From an uncultured Collinsella sp. (lineage in GTDB: Bacteria; Actinomycetota; Coriobacteriia; Coriobacteriales; Coriobacteriaceae), in NCBI GenBank assembly GCA_905208975.1, contig CAJLRE010000011.1, positions 1-41,160 of the forward strand: a stretch of 41,160 bases of DNA, written 5' to 3'. Below the pieces are notes generated by a model. The model saw only the letters and a list, made by a program, of their open reading frames with translations, did no database searches and was not told the origin of the DNA. Positions 8,448-15,337 of this stretch are shown here, in pieces. Numbering within the stretch: the first letter of the stretch is position 1; each line of letters starts with the position of its first letter. Made by a program: the position numbers and the translations under genes.

Positions 8448-9662
8448 TTACCGTGCATTAAAAACGTAGCGGTCCAAGCGGTCGCACGCCTCCCTTACAC
8501 GCGAAAGCGGCAGCGCCAGATTCACGCGAATGTGGCAAGGTCCATGGAATGGACGGCCGTCCTGATAGCCCACGCCCACACGCGCCCCCTCGTCGAGCAG
8601 CCACTGAATATCGTGCCCATGCACGCAGCACCACTCCGTGCAGTCCAGGAACACCATATAGGTGCCCTGCGGGCGCGAATAGGACACGCCCTCAAAATGC
8701 TCGTCCACGTAATCGCAGAAGTAGTCAATGTTGCCCTCGATAACCTCGTTGAGCTCATCGAGCCACTCGTAGCCCTGCGGCTGGTAGGCGCCGATAAGCG
8801 CATGCATCGAAAGGACATTCATCTCGTTGTAGTGGGTCTTATTGGACACGGCGCACACGCGGTCGCGCAGCGTCTCGTTATAGATGATGTGGTAGCTGCC
8901 GACCAGGCCCGCCAGGTTAAACGTCTTGCTGGGCGCATAGAGGGCGACCGTGCGCATGCGGGCATCCTCGCTCACCGACTGCGTCGGGATATGCTTGTGA
9001 CCGGGCAAGATGATGTCGGACCAAATCTCGTCCGAAATCACCACGCAATCGTGCCGGCGATAGATGTCCATGGCGCGCTCGATCTCGTCGCGCTCCCATA
9101 CGCGGCCACAAGGATTGTGCGGCGAGCAGAACACCGCGGCGTGGATGTGGTTTTGGGTGAGCTTGCGTTCCATGTCCTCAAAGTCCATGCGCCACACGCC
9201 CTGGTCGTCGAGCTTAAGCGGGCTGTGGACAATGCGATAGCCCGCGGCTTCGATGGACTTGGTAAAGCCGATGTAGGTAGGGCTGTGGACCAGCACCGCA
9301 TCGCCCGGCTGGACATACGCCCGCAGGGTCGACACGACACCGCCCAGCACGCCGTTTTCGTAGCCGATATGCTCCGGGAGCAGACCCTCGACGCCATTAC
9401 GTCGGCTCTGCCATTCGATGATGCGGTCGAAGTACTCGTCGCGCGGATCGAAATAGCCAAACATGGGATGCTGGGCGCGCTGAATGATGTGCTCCTGGAC
9501 CGTGGGCACCGTGGCAAAATTCATGTCCGCCACCCACATGGGGATGCGGTCGAAGCCCTCGTCGGGCGCGTTCGGAGCCATGCCAGGGATCTCGCCCCAG
9601 GAGTCAACGGCGATGGCGTCCATGCCGTGGCGGTCGATAAGCGAAGTAAAGTCGTATTTCAT
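8448..9662 (-). CDS. MalY/PatB-family PLP-dependent aminotransferase / C-S beta-lyase
   Basis: The 404-residue cytoplasmic fold-type I PLP enzyme is typical of MalY/PatB. PMWVADMNFATVP (41-53) and GYFDPRDEYFDRI fit this family's N-terminus. SPHNPCGRVW (180-189) is the class I/II aminotransferase motif, and APSKTFNLAGL holds the Schiff-base lysine Lys246. Family members cleave cystathionine or cysteine conjugates (C-S lyase) and may also transaminate, so the substrate is not certain. The ATG at 9662 follows GGGAG. It has 112-140 bp gaps on both sides and is probably a single-gene unit. Confidence 0.92.
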   Translation of the reverse strand: MKYDFTSLIDRHGMDAIAVDSWGEIPGMAPNAPDEGFDRIPMWVADMNFATVPTVQEHIIQRAQHPMFGYFDPRDEYFDRIIEWQSRRNGVEGLLPEHIGYENGVLGGVVSTLRAYVQPGDAVLVHSPTYIGFTKSIEAAGYRIVHSPLKLDDQGVWRMDFEDMERKLTQNHIHAAVFCSPHNPCGRVWERDEIERAMDIYRRHDCVVISDEIWSDIILPGHKHIPTQSVSEDARMRTVALYAPSKTFNLAGLVGSYHIIYNETLRDRVCAVSNKTHYNEMNVLSMHALIGAYQPQGYEWLDELNEVIEGNIDYFCDYVDEHFEGVSYSRPQGTYMVFLDCTEWCCVHGHDIQWLLDEGARVGVGYQDGRPFHGPCHIRVNLALPLSRVREACDRLDRYVFNAR

Positions 9663-9774
9663 GCTGAGCTCCCGTGCAAAGCGGATTGTTTTGATAGGCG
9701 TTATTGTCCACCAGCGTGGGCGATTTTGGCACGGGGTTTGGCGTTGAATTTGGCGAGCGCCATCGAATGGCTGG

Positions 9775-10512
9775 CTAGTCCCGCGCGTCGTTGACGGCGG
9801 TTACCGTCAACTTGGATCCGTCAACCGTAAAGGATATGTCGAGCCCAGCGTAAGCCAAGTGGTAAATGCGGTTTGGCTCGTGCTTGCTACCCGCGCGGCG
9901 CGGATCTTGGCGAAGGACCTCGACCAACCCGGGGAGCTTCGTGGGCGGGACCATCTCCTGCAGCGCTTGCGGGAAGTCAACGTCGAGCTCTTGCCACGGC
10001 GCATCCTCAATCCAGCCGCCGGTCGCATCCGAGTGGCAGTCCGCAAACGGAATGTAGGGCTTAATGTCGTAGATGGGCGTGCCGTCACGCAGATCGGCCC
10101 CTAGCACATGGATGATGGGGCCATCGTCGGTAAGCCCGACATGATCGAGTTTGACGCAGGTAAGCCCAATGGGATTAGGTCGAAACGGGCTGCGCGTGGC
10201 AAATACGCCCACGCGCTCGGCTCCACCCAAGCGCGGCGGACGCACGGTCTTCGACCACTTGGCGTTGGTGCCGGACCTATCCTGTGTCTTGGCATCGGCG
10301 GCGATGTCTTCGGCCGCGCCGCCGGGTGTTCCGTTTTCAAAGCGCCAGAGCAGCCACAGGTGAGAGAAGGAGTCCAGACCCTCAACTGCCGCGCTGGAGG
10401 CAAATTCCGGCTCAAAGACGATGCGTCCCTCAAGATGGGGCGCCAAAAAGCTGTTGCGCGGGATGCCGAACTTTTGCGGCAGGTCGGTATGTATGTGTGC
10501 AATAGGTTTCAT
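9775..10512 (-). CDS. trmO: tRNA (N6-threonylcarbamoyladenosine(37)-N6)-methyltransferase TrmO
   Basis: The 245-residue protein carries the TrmO (UPF0066/YaeB) signatures: GIPRN near the start, FSHLWLLWRFE, TRSPFRPNPIGLTCVKLD, and LGADLRDGTPIYDIKPYIPFAD. Characterised TrmO uses SAM to methylate t6A37 of certain tRNAs, tuning ACY decoding. A C-terminal extension of about 70 residues (PGLVEVLRQDPRRAG, NRIYHLAYAGLDI) matches the longer bacterial form. The frame is open to 10539. Three ATGs are possible (10539, 10521, 10512) and none has a clear ribosome site; 10512 (MKPIAHIHTD) best fits family N-termini. Confidence 0.9.
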   Translation of the reverse strand: MKPIAHIHTDLPQKFGIPRNSFLAPHLEGRIVFEPEFASSAAVEGLDSFSHLWLLWRFENGTPGGAAEDIAADAKTQDRSGTNAKWSKTVRPPRLGGAERVGVFATRSPFRPNPIGLTCVKLDHVGLTDDGPIIHVLGADLRDGTPIYDIKPYIPFADCHSDATGGWIEDAPWQELDVDFPQALQEMVPPTKLPGLVEVLRQDPRRAGSKHEPNRIYHLAYAGLDISFTVDGSKLTVTAVNDARD

Positions 10513-10578
10513 GCCGGTCATTGTACGGCATGAGGGCATGCGCGATGCGCGTAATCCCTCACCGCGACCGCCCCTTTT

Positions 10579-10593
10579 GCAACCAACGGTTGC
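10579..10593. promoter_or_regulatory. Short dyad upstream of XRE regulator gene
   Basis: GCAACC (10579-10584) and GGTTGC (10588-10593) form a perfect 6 bp inverted repeat with a 3-base spacer, 59 bp before the regulator's ATG. There is no T-run, so an operator for the adjacent regulator is more likely than a terminator. This is inference. Confidence 0.35.
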
Positions 10594-10652
10594 TTGGAAG
10601 GGCGTCGGCCGCCGCGTATGCTTAAGCCAACAAGCAGCAGAAAGGAGCCGTT

Positions 10653-11480
10653 ATGGCCTTTGCAGAAAAACTCATCGCCGTCCGTCGCGCCAACAACCTT
10701 ACCCAAGAGCAGCTTGCCGCCAAGCTCTATGTCACGCGCCAAGCCGTCAGCCGCTGGGAGCGCGGCGAAGTCACCCCGGGCATCGACATGATGAAGCTCA
10801 TTGCCGCCGTAACCGGAGAACCGCTGTCCCACCTGCTCGAAATGCCCGAGCACTATTGCCAGAGCTGCGGCATGGTGCTCACACCCGACGACTGCGGCAC
10901 CGATGCTGCGGGCACCGCGACCGATCATTACTGCAAGTGGTGCTACGACCACGGCAAGTACACCTACGACACTACGATGGAGGCAATGATCGAGGATTGT
11001 GCCCCGCGCCTGGCACAAAACACCGGTATGTCGCTCGACGAAGCTGTCTCGCTCATGGGCGCCGTGCTGCCGCAACTGGAACGCTGGCGCGCCGTGCAAG
11101 AAAACGAGGAGCGCTACGGCGCCGAAGCGCGGGCGCGCTATGGCGATGAGGCTATCGATGCAGCAAACGAAACGTTACTGGATATGGATCCTCAGACATG
11201 GAACGACATGAAGGAACTTGAACGCGCTATTCTGGGCCAGCTCTCGATTGCCATGAGCGACGGCGAACCGGATGGAAGCGAGGCTCGCAAGCTTGTCGCG
11301 ATGCATCGTCGCTGGATTGCTCTCAACTGGGGATGCGAGCCCCAAGACGAGGCGTACTTGGGCCTCGCCCACGGCTATCTTGCCGACCAGCGCTTTGTTG
11401 ACTACTACGACAAGCCCTGCGGCACCGGCGCCACGGCGTTTCTGGTACAGGCAATCGAGTCGTCGTTGACGCGTGCATAG
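10653..11480 (+). CDS. XRE-type regulator with zinc ribbon and TipAS-like domain
   Basis: The 275-residue protein has an XRE helix-turn-helix (about 5-60: NLTQEQLAAKLYVTRQAVSRWERGE). Next comes a zinc-ribbon-like segment with Cys69, Cys72, Cys94 and Cys97. The all-helical C-terminal half (about 115-265: RWIALNW, YLADQRFVDYYD) resembles the TipAS drug-recognition domain of MerR-type TipA regulators. A ligand-responsive repressor or activator is inferred; ligand and targets are unknown. The ATG at 10653 follows AAAGGAG. A dyad at 10579-10593 may be its own operator. The next gene on the strand, 51 bp on, is a glutaredoxin, hinting at redox or thiol stress. Confidence 0.85.
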   Translation: MAFAEKLIAVRRANNLTQEQLAAKLYVTRQAVSRWERGEVTPGIDMMKLIAAVTGEPLSHLLEMPEHYCQSCGMVLTPDDCGTDAAGTATDHYCKWCYDHGKYTYDTTMEAMIEDCAPRLAQNTGMSLDEAVSLMGAVLPQLERWRAVQENEERYGAEARARYGDEAIDAANETLLDMDPQTWNDMKELERAILGQLSIAMSDGEPDGSEARKLVAMHRRWIALNWGCEPQDEAYLGLAHGYLADQRFVDYYDKPCGTGATAFLVQAIESSLTRA

Positions 11481-11531
11481 ACCGCGGCGGCTTTGGGTAT
11501 TTCAATCGAAACCTCAACCGATTGGAGACCT

Positions 11532-11777
11532 ATGGCTACTGATCACGAGCTCGCGCTCTACGTTATGACCGGCTGCCCGTATTGCATAAAGGTCAAGCGT
11601 TTCCTGGCCGATAACGGCGTGACCATCCCCGAGCGTAATATCTCGACCGATTCCGATGCCGAGCAGACGCTCATCGCCGTCGGCGGAAAGCGCCAAGTTC
11701 CCTGCCTGTTCATTGACGGCACGCCACTCTACGAGTCGGGCGACATCATCGCGTGGATACAGAAGAACCTGCTCTAG
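11532..11777 (+). CDS. Glutaredoxin
   Basis: The 81-residue thioredoxin-fold protein has the dithiol active site CPYC at residues 15-18 and the cis-proline loop QVPCLF (Pro57). A GGKRQVP...GTPLYESGDII stretch binds glutathione in classical glutaredoxins. The expected role is cytoplasmic thiol-disulfide exchange; which low-molecular-weight thiol serves it here is not known. The frame is open from 11493, but the ATG at 11532 follows GGAG and gives the normal family length. It may be co-transcribed with the XRE/TipAS regulator upstream (51 bp gap). Confidence 0.93.
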   Translation: MATDHELALYVMTGCPYCIKVKRFLADNGVTIPERNISTDSDAEQTLIAVGGKRQVPCLFIDGTPLYESGDIIAWIQKNLL

Positions 11778-11829
11778 CGTTCTATTGCGGTCGGCCGGCC
11801 CCAACGCACAAACCCATACGGCACAAACA

Positions 11830-11884
11830 TGTACGTCAGCATCCAAAGTCGATATTTTTCGACATCTTTGGATGCTGACGTACA
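11830..11884. repeat. Hairpin repeat, copy 1 (55 bp)
   Basis: This imperfect palindrome has 19-base arms beginning TGTACGTCAGCATCC and a centre with a smaller TCGA/TCGA dyad around a T-run. The same element recurs in the same orientation at 12379-12433. The two copies bracket the toxin-antitoxin-like genes. No T-run follows copy 1, so it is not a clear terminator. Confidence 0.85.
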
Positions 11885-11897
11885 GCTATTTGTGGGC

Positions 11898-11927
11898 AGT
11901 CGTTGGGGACGTTCTTAAATGACTAGT
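11898..11927 (-). repeat. Second copy of the GTCCC-type repeat
   Basis: Read on the minus strand, this 30 bp segment matches 1719-1748 with two differences. It carries AGTC/GACT ends and a TTTAAGAACGTCCCC core. It lies just upstream of the promoter of the small toxin-antitoxin-like locus. Confidence 0.75.
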
Positions 11928-11930
11928 TAC

Positions 11931-11960
11931 TTGTATTTTTGTCTACAAAATTGTATACAA
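11931..11960 (+). promoter_or_regulatory. Promoter with tandem palindromic operator for the toxin-antitoxin-like locus
   Basis: TTGTCTACAA (11939-11948, one mismatch in symmetry) and TTGTATACAA (11951-11960, perfect palindrome) are spaced 12 bp start to start, as expected for binding of ribbon-helix-helix dimers. TTGTAT (11931-11936) and TATACA (11954-11959) at 17 bp spacing could be the -35 and -10. Autoregulation by the downstream antitoxin-like protein is inferred. Confidence 0.5.
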
Positions 11961-11976
11961 AAAGAGAAGCCGCCTC

Positions 11977-12084
11977 ATGGAGCTCATCGCTCGATGTTGC
12001 CCCGATCGGGATGGTTACATCATTTACCACGCCCTTGTCCCTCCTACGCGCAAGGTGCTCAGGGAAATCGGAATCGATCGATAG
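11977..12084 (+). pseudogene. Small ORF, probable C-terminal remnant of a toxin-like protein
   Basis: The 35-codon frame starts at ATG 11977 behind AGAGAAG and ends at TAG 12084, only 8 bp before the next ATG. The product includes a DGYIIYHALVPPTRKVLREIGI stretch (split here from residue 12 on), resembling the last strand and helix of small RelE/BrnT/DUF4258-type toxins, whose full length is usually 80-100 residues. It is too short to hold such a fold, so a deletion remnant is likely. It could alternatively be a translated leader for the antitoxin gene. The family assignment is a guess from pattern and context. Confidence 0.4.
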
Positions 12085-12092
12085 GAGGCGCT

Positions 12093-12359
12093 ATGGACGC
12101 TAAACAGCTCGAAAAGATGATGGGGTTTGCTCCCGGTGAGCTAGAAAAAGCCGCAGCGGCATACGAAAAAGATGAGTGGCCGAAGGGCCACACCGTCAAG
12201 TTGGGAAGGCCGCCGATTTCCGATGAACCAAGCGTTGTTTTATCGGCACGTGTGGGCGAATCGGTTCTTGAAGCATTTGACGCAAAGGCAAAGCGCCATG
12301 GGCAAACGCGCACGGAGCGACTCAGGGAACTCATTACACTCGATGCAATGATTGCCTAG
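12093..12359 (+). CDS. Ribbon-helix-helix-type antitoxin-like protein
   Basis: The 88-residue protein starts at ATG 12093 behind a strong AGGAGG (12083-12088). Its C-terminal half (about 45-88: SDEPSVVLSARVGESVLEAFDAKAKRHGQTRTERLRELI) has the strand-helix-helix pattern of CopG/Arc-type DNA-binding antitoxins. The N-terminal helix, MDAKQLEKMMGFAPGELEKAAAAYEKDEWP, could be the toxin-neutralising or extra regulatory part. It follows a toxin-like remnant and a palindromic promoter. If the partner is gone, it may persist as an orphan repressor. The longer frame from 11919 crosses the promoter and repeat and is rejected. Confidence 0.7.
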   Translation: MDAKQLEKMMGFAPGELEKAAAAYEKDEWPKGHTVKLGRPPISDEPSVVLSARVGESVLEAFDAKAKRHGQTRTERLRELITLDAMIA

Positions 12360-12378
12360 TCCCCTGCCGAACCAAACA

Positions 12379-12440
12379 TGTACGTCAGCATCCAAAAACG
12401 ATATTTTTCGACATCCTTGGATGCTGGCGTACAGTTTTTT
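12379..12440 (+). repeat. Hairpin repeat, copy 2, followed by a T-run (likely terminator)
   Basis: Bases 12379-12433 repeat the element at 11830-11884 with few changes; the arms are about 17 bp (TGTACGTCAGCATCCAA and its near complement). Six Ts follow (12435-12440), so this copy can act as an intrinsic terminator for the antitoxin-like gene. The facing dihydrouridine synthase gene ends at 12491. Confidence 0.8.
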
Positions 12441-12490
12441 GCATGGGTCCGGCACAGGCGATCCGTTCTTCTCCGTCCCCAAGGGATCAT

Positions 12491-13450
12491 TTAGCCACAA
12501 AAGCGGGCGATGGGCGCAAGCTGCTGCTCGCGAAAGACACGGTCGACAGCGGCACGGTATTCATCGACCTTTTTGGTCTTGCGTACGAGTTTGTGAACGG
12601 TCGCGGGATCGGCGAAGGCGCATTTGGCGTAGAACCACCACTCCTTCATGCGAAAGACCGCGTTGCCCCCAATCTCGTCCGCATAGGCCGCAAACAGCAT
12701 GTCATGGAAGCGTTGCAGCTCAGCGGCGGTAGCGGCAGGGTCGCCCTTAACCATGCGAGCCAGCGCGGGATTCGCAAGCAAGCCGCGCCCCAACATTACG
12801 TGGCGTGTTCCGGGATAGGCCTTCACCAGCGCATCCATGTCCTCAAGATCAAAGATGTCGCCGTTATAGGCCACGGGGAACGGCGCCCGTTCCAGCGTCT
12901 CGCCGTAAAACTCTTTGCGCGGTGAGCCCGTATAACGGTCCTTTTGCACGCGCGGATGCACGATCAACTCCGCCAGCGGCATTCGGCAATAGAGGTCGAG
13001 CACGCGCTCGTACTCGTCATCGCATTCGAGCCCCAGTCTGGTCTTGACCGACACCGGCAAGGGCGAGCGTTCGCACACGTCGCTCAAGAACACCTCGAGC
13101 TCATCCAAATTGCGCAGAAAGCCCGAACCCTTGCCCTTCGCGACCACCGTACCCGAAGGGCAGCCAAGGTTGAGGTTGACCTCGCGGTAACCCATATCGG
13201 CAAGCACCTGCGCCGCCCACACAAACTCGTCCGCATTCTTGGACATCAGCTGGGGCACCACGTTAAGTCCCTGGTTGTTGGCAGGATCGACCTCTTTAAA
13301 CGCCTTGCCGCCAAAGCGATTGCCCACCCGCGGCGGCGGCAAAAACGGCGTGTAATAACAATCGAGCGCGCCGAAGCACTCCGCATGCACGCGACGGAAC
13401 ACATGCCCGGTAATCCCCTCCATAGGAGCCAGCGATAAATACATCAACAT
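12491..13450 (-). CDS. tRNA-dihydrouridine synthase family protein
   Basis: The 319-residue FMN enzyme of the Dus family reduces uridine to dihydrouridine in tRNA D- or variable loops. Signatures are LAPMEGITG (FMN phosphate end, 7-15), QLMSKNADEF (67-76) and NLNLGCPSG with catalytic Cys97. SVKTRLGLE, LIVHPRVQKDRYTG and VAYNGDIFDLED follow. The length is typical. Start MLMYLSLAP at 13450; ATG 13444 is also possible. A perfect palindrome (13466-13494) lies just upstream. The specific Dus class cannot be assigned by eye. Confidence 0.93.
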   Translation of the reverse strand: MLMYLSLAPMEGITGHVFRRVHAECFGALDCYYTPFLPPPRVGNRFGGKAFKEVDPANNQGLNVVPQLMSKNADEFVWAAQVLADMGYREVNLNLGCPSGTVVAKGKGSGFLRNLDELEVFLSDVCERSPLPVSVKTRLGLECDDEYERVLDLYCRMPLAELIVHPRVQKDRYTGSPRKEFYGETLERAPFPVAYNGDIFDLEDMDALVKAYPGTRHVMLGRGLLANPALARMVKGDPAATAAELQRFHDMLFAAYADEIGGNAVFRMKEWWFYAKCAFADPATVHKLVRKTKKVDEYRAAVDRVFREQQLAPIARFCG

Positions 13451-13465
13451 CCATTCTCAAATCAA

Positions 13466-13494
13466 TGTGACAAAGGGACTGTCCCTTTGTCACA
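13466..13494. repeat. Palindromic repeat, TGTGACAAAG family, copy A
   Basis: This is a perfect 29 bp palindrome: 14-base arms TGTGACAAAGGGAC round a single T. Related copies are at 15308-15336 and 18774-18802. It lies between divergent genes (dihydrouridine synthase and a membrane protein). Confidence 0.85.
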
Positions 13495-13567
13495 TAATAC
13501 GCCCACCGAGGGCGGGGATTCTCTATACTGGGTCACATATGACGGTATCGCGCCAAAGGAGAACGCC

Positions 13568-14095
13568 GTGACCACCTCGCAGATATCTCTGCTCGCGCTC
13601 ATCTCGGTTGGAGGCATCGGCATCCTGTTTATCGGAGCGAGCATGCTCATGAAGGCCGCCGCCCGCAAGAAAGCCAAGGCCTGTACCGCCGTGACCATGG
13701 GGACGGTCGTCGACCATCGCTTTATGGGTGAAGGCAGAATGAATCCCGTTTTGGAATACACCGTCGACGGCACGCAATACCGCGCGAAAAAACAATTCCG
13801 TGGCATAAAGACCAAAAGCTTGTCGGGACTCCCCATCCGCACGCAAGCCACCGCCCACGAAGACGCCAAGGGCTGGCTGCACGTGCAGACAGGCCCCATC
13901 GCCAGCCTAGGCACCCTCGCGGAGCAGCTTTGGCCCCTCGGTAGCCAAATGACCGTGTACTACAACCCCGGCAACCCAGACAAAAGCTATGTCGAACGCC
14001 CCATCGTGGGCAACTTTGCCACACTGATGTTTAACATCGCAGGCTTCTTGCTCATCGCGATGAGCATCTTGCTCTATGTTCTTATCCAGCGCTAG
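13568..14095 (+). CDS. DUF3592-like membrane protein
   Basis: The 175-residue protein has a membrane helix at each end (about 8-28 and 150-172) and a middle soluble domain (MGTVVDHRF..., PVLEYTVDGTQYRAKKQFRG..., GSQMTVYYNPGNPDKSYV). This is the pattern of DUF3592 proteins, whose function is unknown. The GTG at 13568 is chosen because AAGGAG sits 7 bases before it; the frame is open from 13487 but that reaches the palindrome. The next gene, 63 bp downstream on the same strand, is another membrane protein and the two may form an operon. Confidence 0.75.
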   Translation: MTTSQISLLALISVGGIGILFIGASMLMKAAARKKAKACTAVTMGTVVDHRFMGEGRMNPVLEYTVDGTQYRAKKQFRGIKTKSLSGLPIRTQATAHEDAKGWLHVQTGPIASLGTLAEQLWPLGSQMTVYYNPGNPDKSYVERPIVGNFATLMFNIAGFLLIAMSILLYVLIQR

Positions 14096-14158
14096 CTCAA
14101 ACTGATGCGCCCCGCGCCCCATGCGCCGCAACGACCGCCACGACACCAAGGACCAGCT

Positions 14159-15292
14159 ATGGCTACACTTTCCGAACAAGAACGCAAGCGCATCCAGCGA
14201 TACTGCATCTGTCCCAAGGTTGCCGGTGCGGCGCTTGCCATGGCGTTTGTGCTGCCTTTTTTGATCATTCCCTTCGAAATGATTGACGACATCGTCTTCC
14301 ATCACGAAGGCTTCCAGGAGACGGGCTTGATGGCCGCCCTGGTGCTCACTGCCATCGAGCTCATCATCTTCTGCTATTGCGCGCTCGCGCCGCGCTTTGG
14401 CATGCGCGGCAAGCAGTGGAAAGAAATGCAGCGCCGACTCGCCGTCGAGCAGTCCGAGAAAGACCGCTCGGCACAAATCGCGGGCGTTATTGGCACGCAG
14501 GCCGCCGCGCGCCTGCTCAAGAACAGCGACAACGAGACCGCGCGCAACCTGGGTGGCGCGGCAGAAGTCGCCGCTGCCGTAGGCGCCGTCGCCACCGCGG
14601 CAGACGTGCTTGCCGAAAGCTTTGCCAACGCAAAGGCCATAGCAGAGGCCTGTGGCGTGCCTATCCCCCGTGCAAAAAAGTGGATCGTCGCGCTTGTGGC
14701 ACTGCCCCTCGCAATCGTGTGCGGTGCCTATATCCCGCAGCTGGCGCAGGGAAACATCGAGATGCAACAGAACGCCGCGGCCGCGGCCGAGCAGATCGCC
14801 ATCGCCCGCAAGACGCTAGAGCCCGCATGCGAGTACGTATCCGCCGATGACCCTTACGAGCGATATCAAGATTACGGCTATCACGTCCGCGGCTACCTTC
14901 ACGACGGCGACTCCGATACCCAGAAGACCTATACGTACCTGGATTTCGACAACAAGGGAACGCTCAAGGAAGTGAGTTACATAGCAGAGATCGACCCCGA
15001 CGCGAGCCTTGAGGACAACCTCGCCCGCATCGAGCTCGACTTGGACGAACTTTCCTCTGTCGTCCAAACCGTAGACGTCAAGACCGTGAGTCCCGAGCTC
15101 CTAGCACCGCAAAAGCTCCCCGAAGAGTTTAGGCAGGCTTTTTTGAACGGTTCGCTCTACGAGAGAATCTCCATCAGGACGAGTGACAACCCCATCAAAA
15201 CGTACTATTCGTTTGACACGGATCCCGAGGATGAATTTGACGAGTACACCCATCCAACCATCCGCATCACGCTGATGGGCAAAACAAGCTAG
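14159..15292 (+). CDS. Membrane protein of unknown function
   Basis: The 377-residue protein was not recognised. It has two N-terminal membrane helices (about 19-40 and 57-78), a charged, Ala-rich cytoplasmic stretch (about 90-180) and a third helix (near 179-200). A C-terminal soluble domain of about 170 residues follows (YVSADDPYERYQDYGYHVRGYLHD...), rich in Asp/Glu and Tyr and probably extracytoplasmic. The ATG at 14159 follows AAGGA; the frame opens at 14105. The preceding DUF3592-like gene is close and co-directional. Nothing in the sequence points to an enzymatic role. Confidence 0.7.
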   Translation: MATLSEQERKRIQRYCICPKVAGAALAMAFVLPFLIIPFEMIDDIVFHHEGFQETGLMAALVLTAIELIIFCYCALAPRFGMRGKQWKEMQRRLAVEQSEKDRSAQIAGVIGTQAAARLLKNSDNETARNLGGAAEVAAAVGAVATAADVLAESFANAKAIAEACGVPIPRAKKWIVALVALPLAIVCGAYIPQLAQGNIEMQQNAAAAAEQIAIARKTLEPACEYVSADDPYERYQDYGYHVRGYLHDGDSDTQKTYTYLDFDNKGTLKEVSYIAEIDPDASLEDNLARIELDLDELSSVVQTVDVKTVSPELLAPQKLPEEFRQAFLNGSLYERISIRTSDNPIKTYYSFDTDPEDEFDEYTHPTIRITLMGKTS

Positions 15293-15307
15293 GTGCAGGG
15301 AGAGGGA

Positions 15308-15336
15308 TGTGACAAAGGTGCCTGTCCCTTTGTCAC
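15308..15336. repeat. Palindromic repeat, TGTGACAAAG family, copy B
   Basis: This copy has 11-base outer arms TGTGACAAAGG/CCTTTGTCACA with an asymmetric 7-base centre. It is placed between the stops of convergent genes, 2 bp from the ABC exporter stop, where it could serve as a weak bidirectional terminator. Confidence 0.8.
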
Positions 15337-15337
15337 A

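Noticed and set aside
8133..9794. 553-codon plus-strand frame
   Set aside because: It is antisense to the MalY/PatB-like gene, which has clear PLP motifs; no ribosome site or motif in the plus frame.
11919..12092. N-terminal extension of the antitoxin-like gene
   Set aside because: It runs through the promoter palindromes and repeat; AGGAGG directly precedes ATG 12093.
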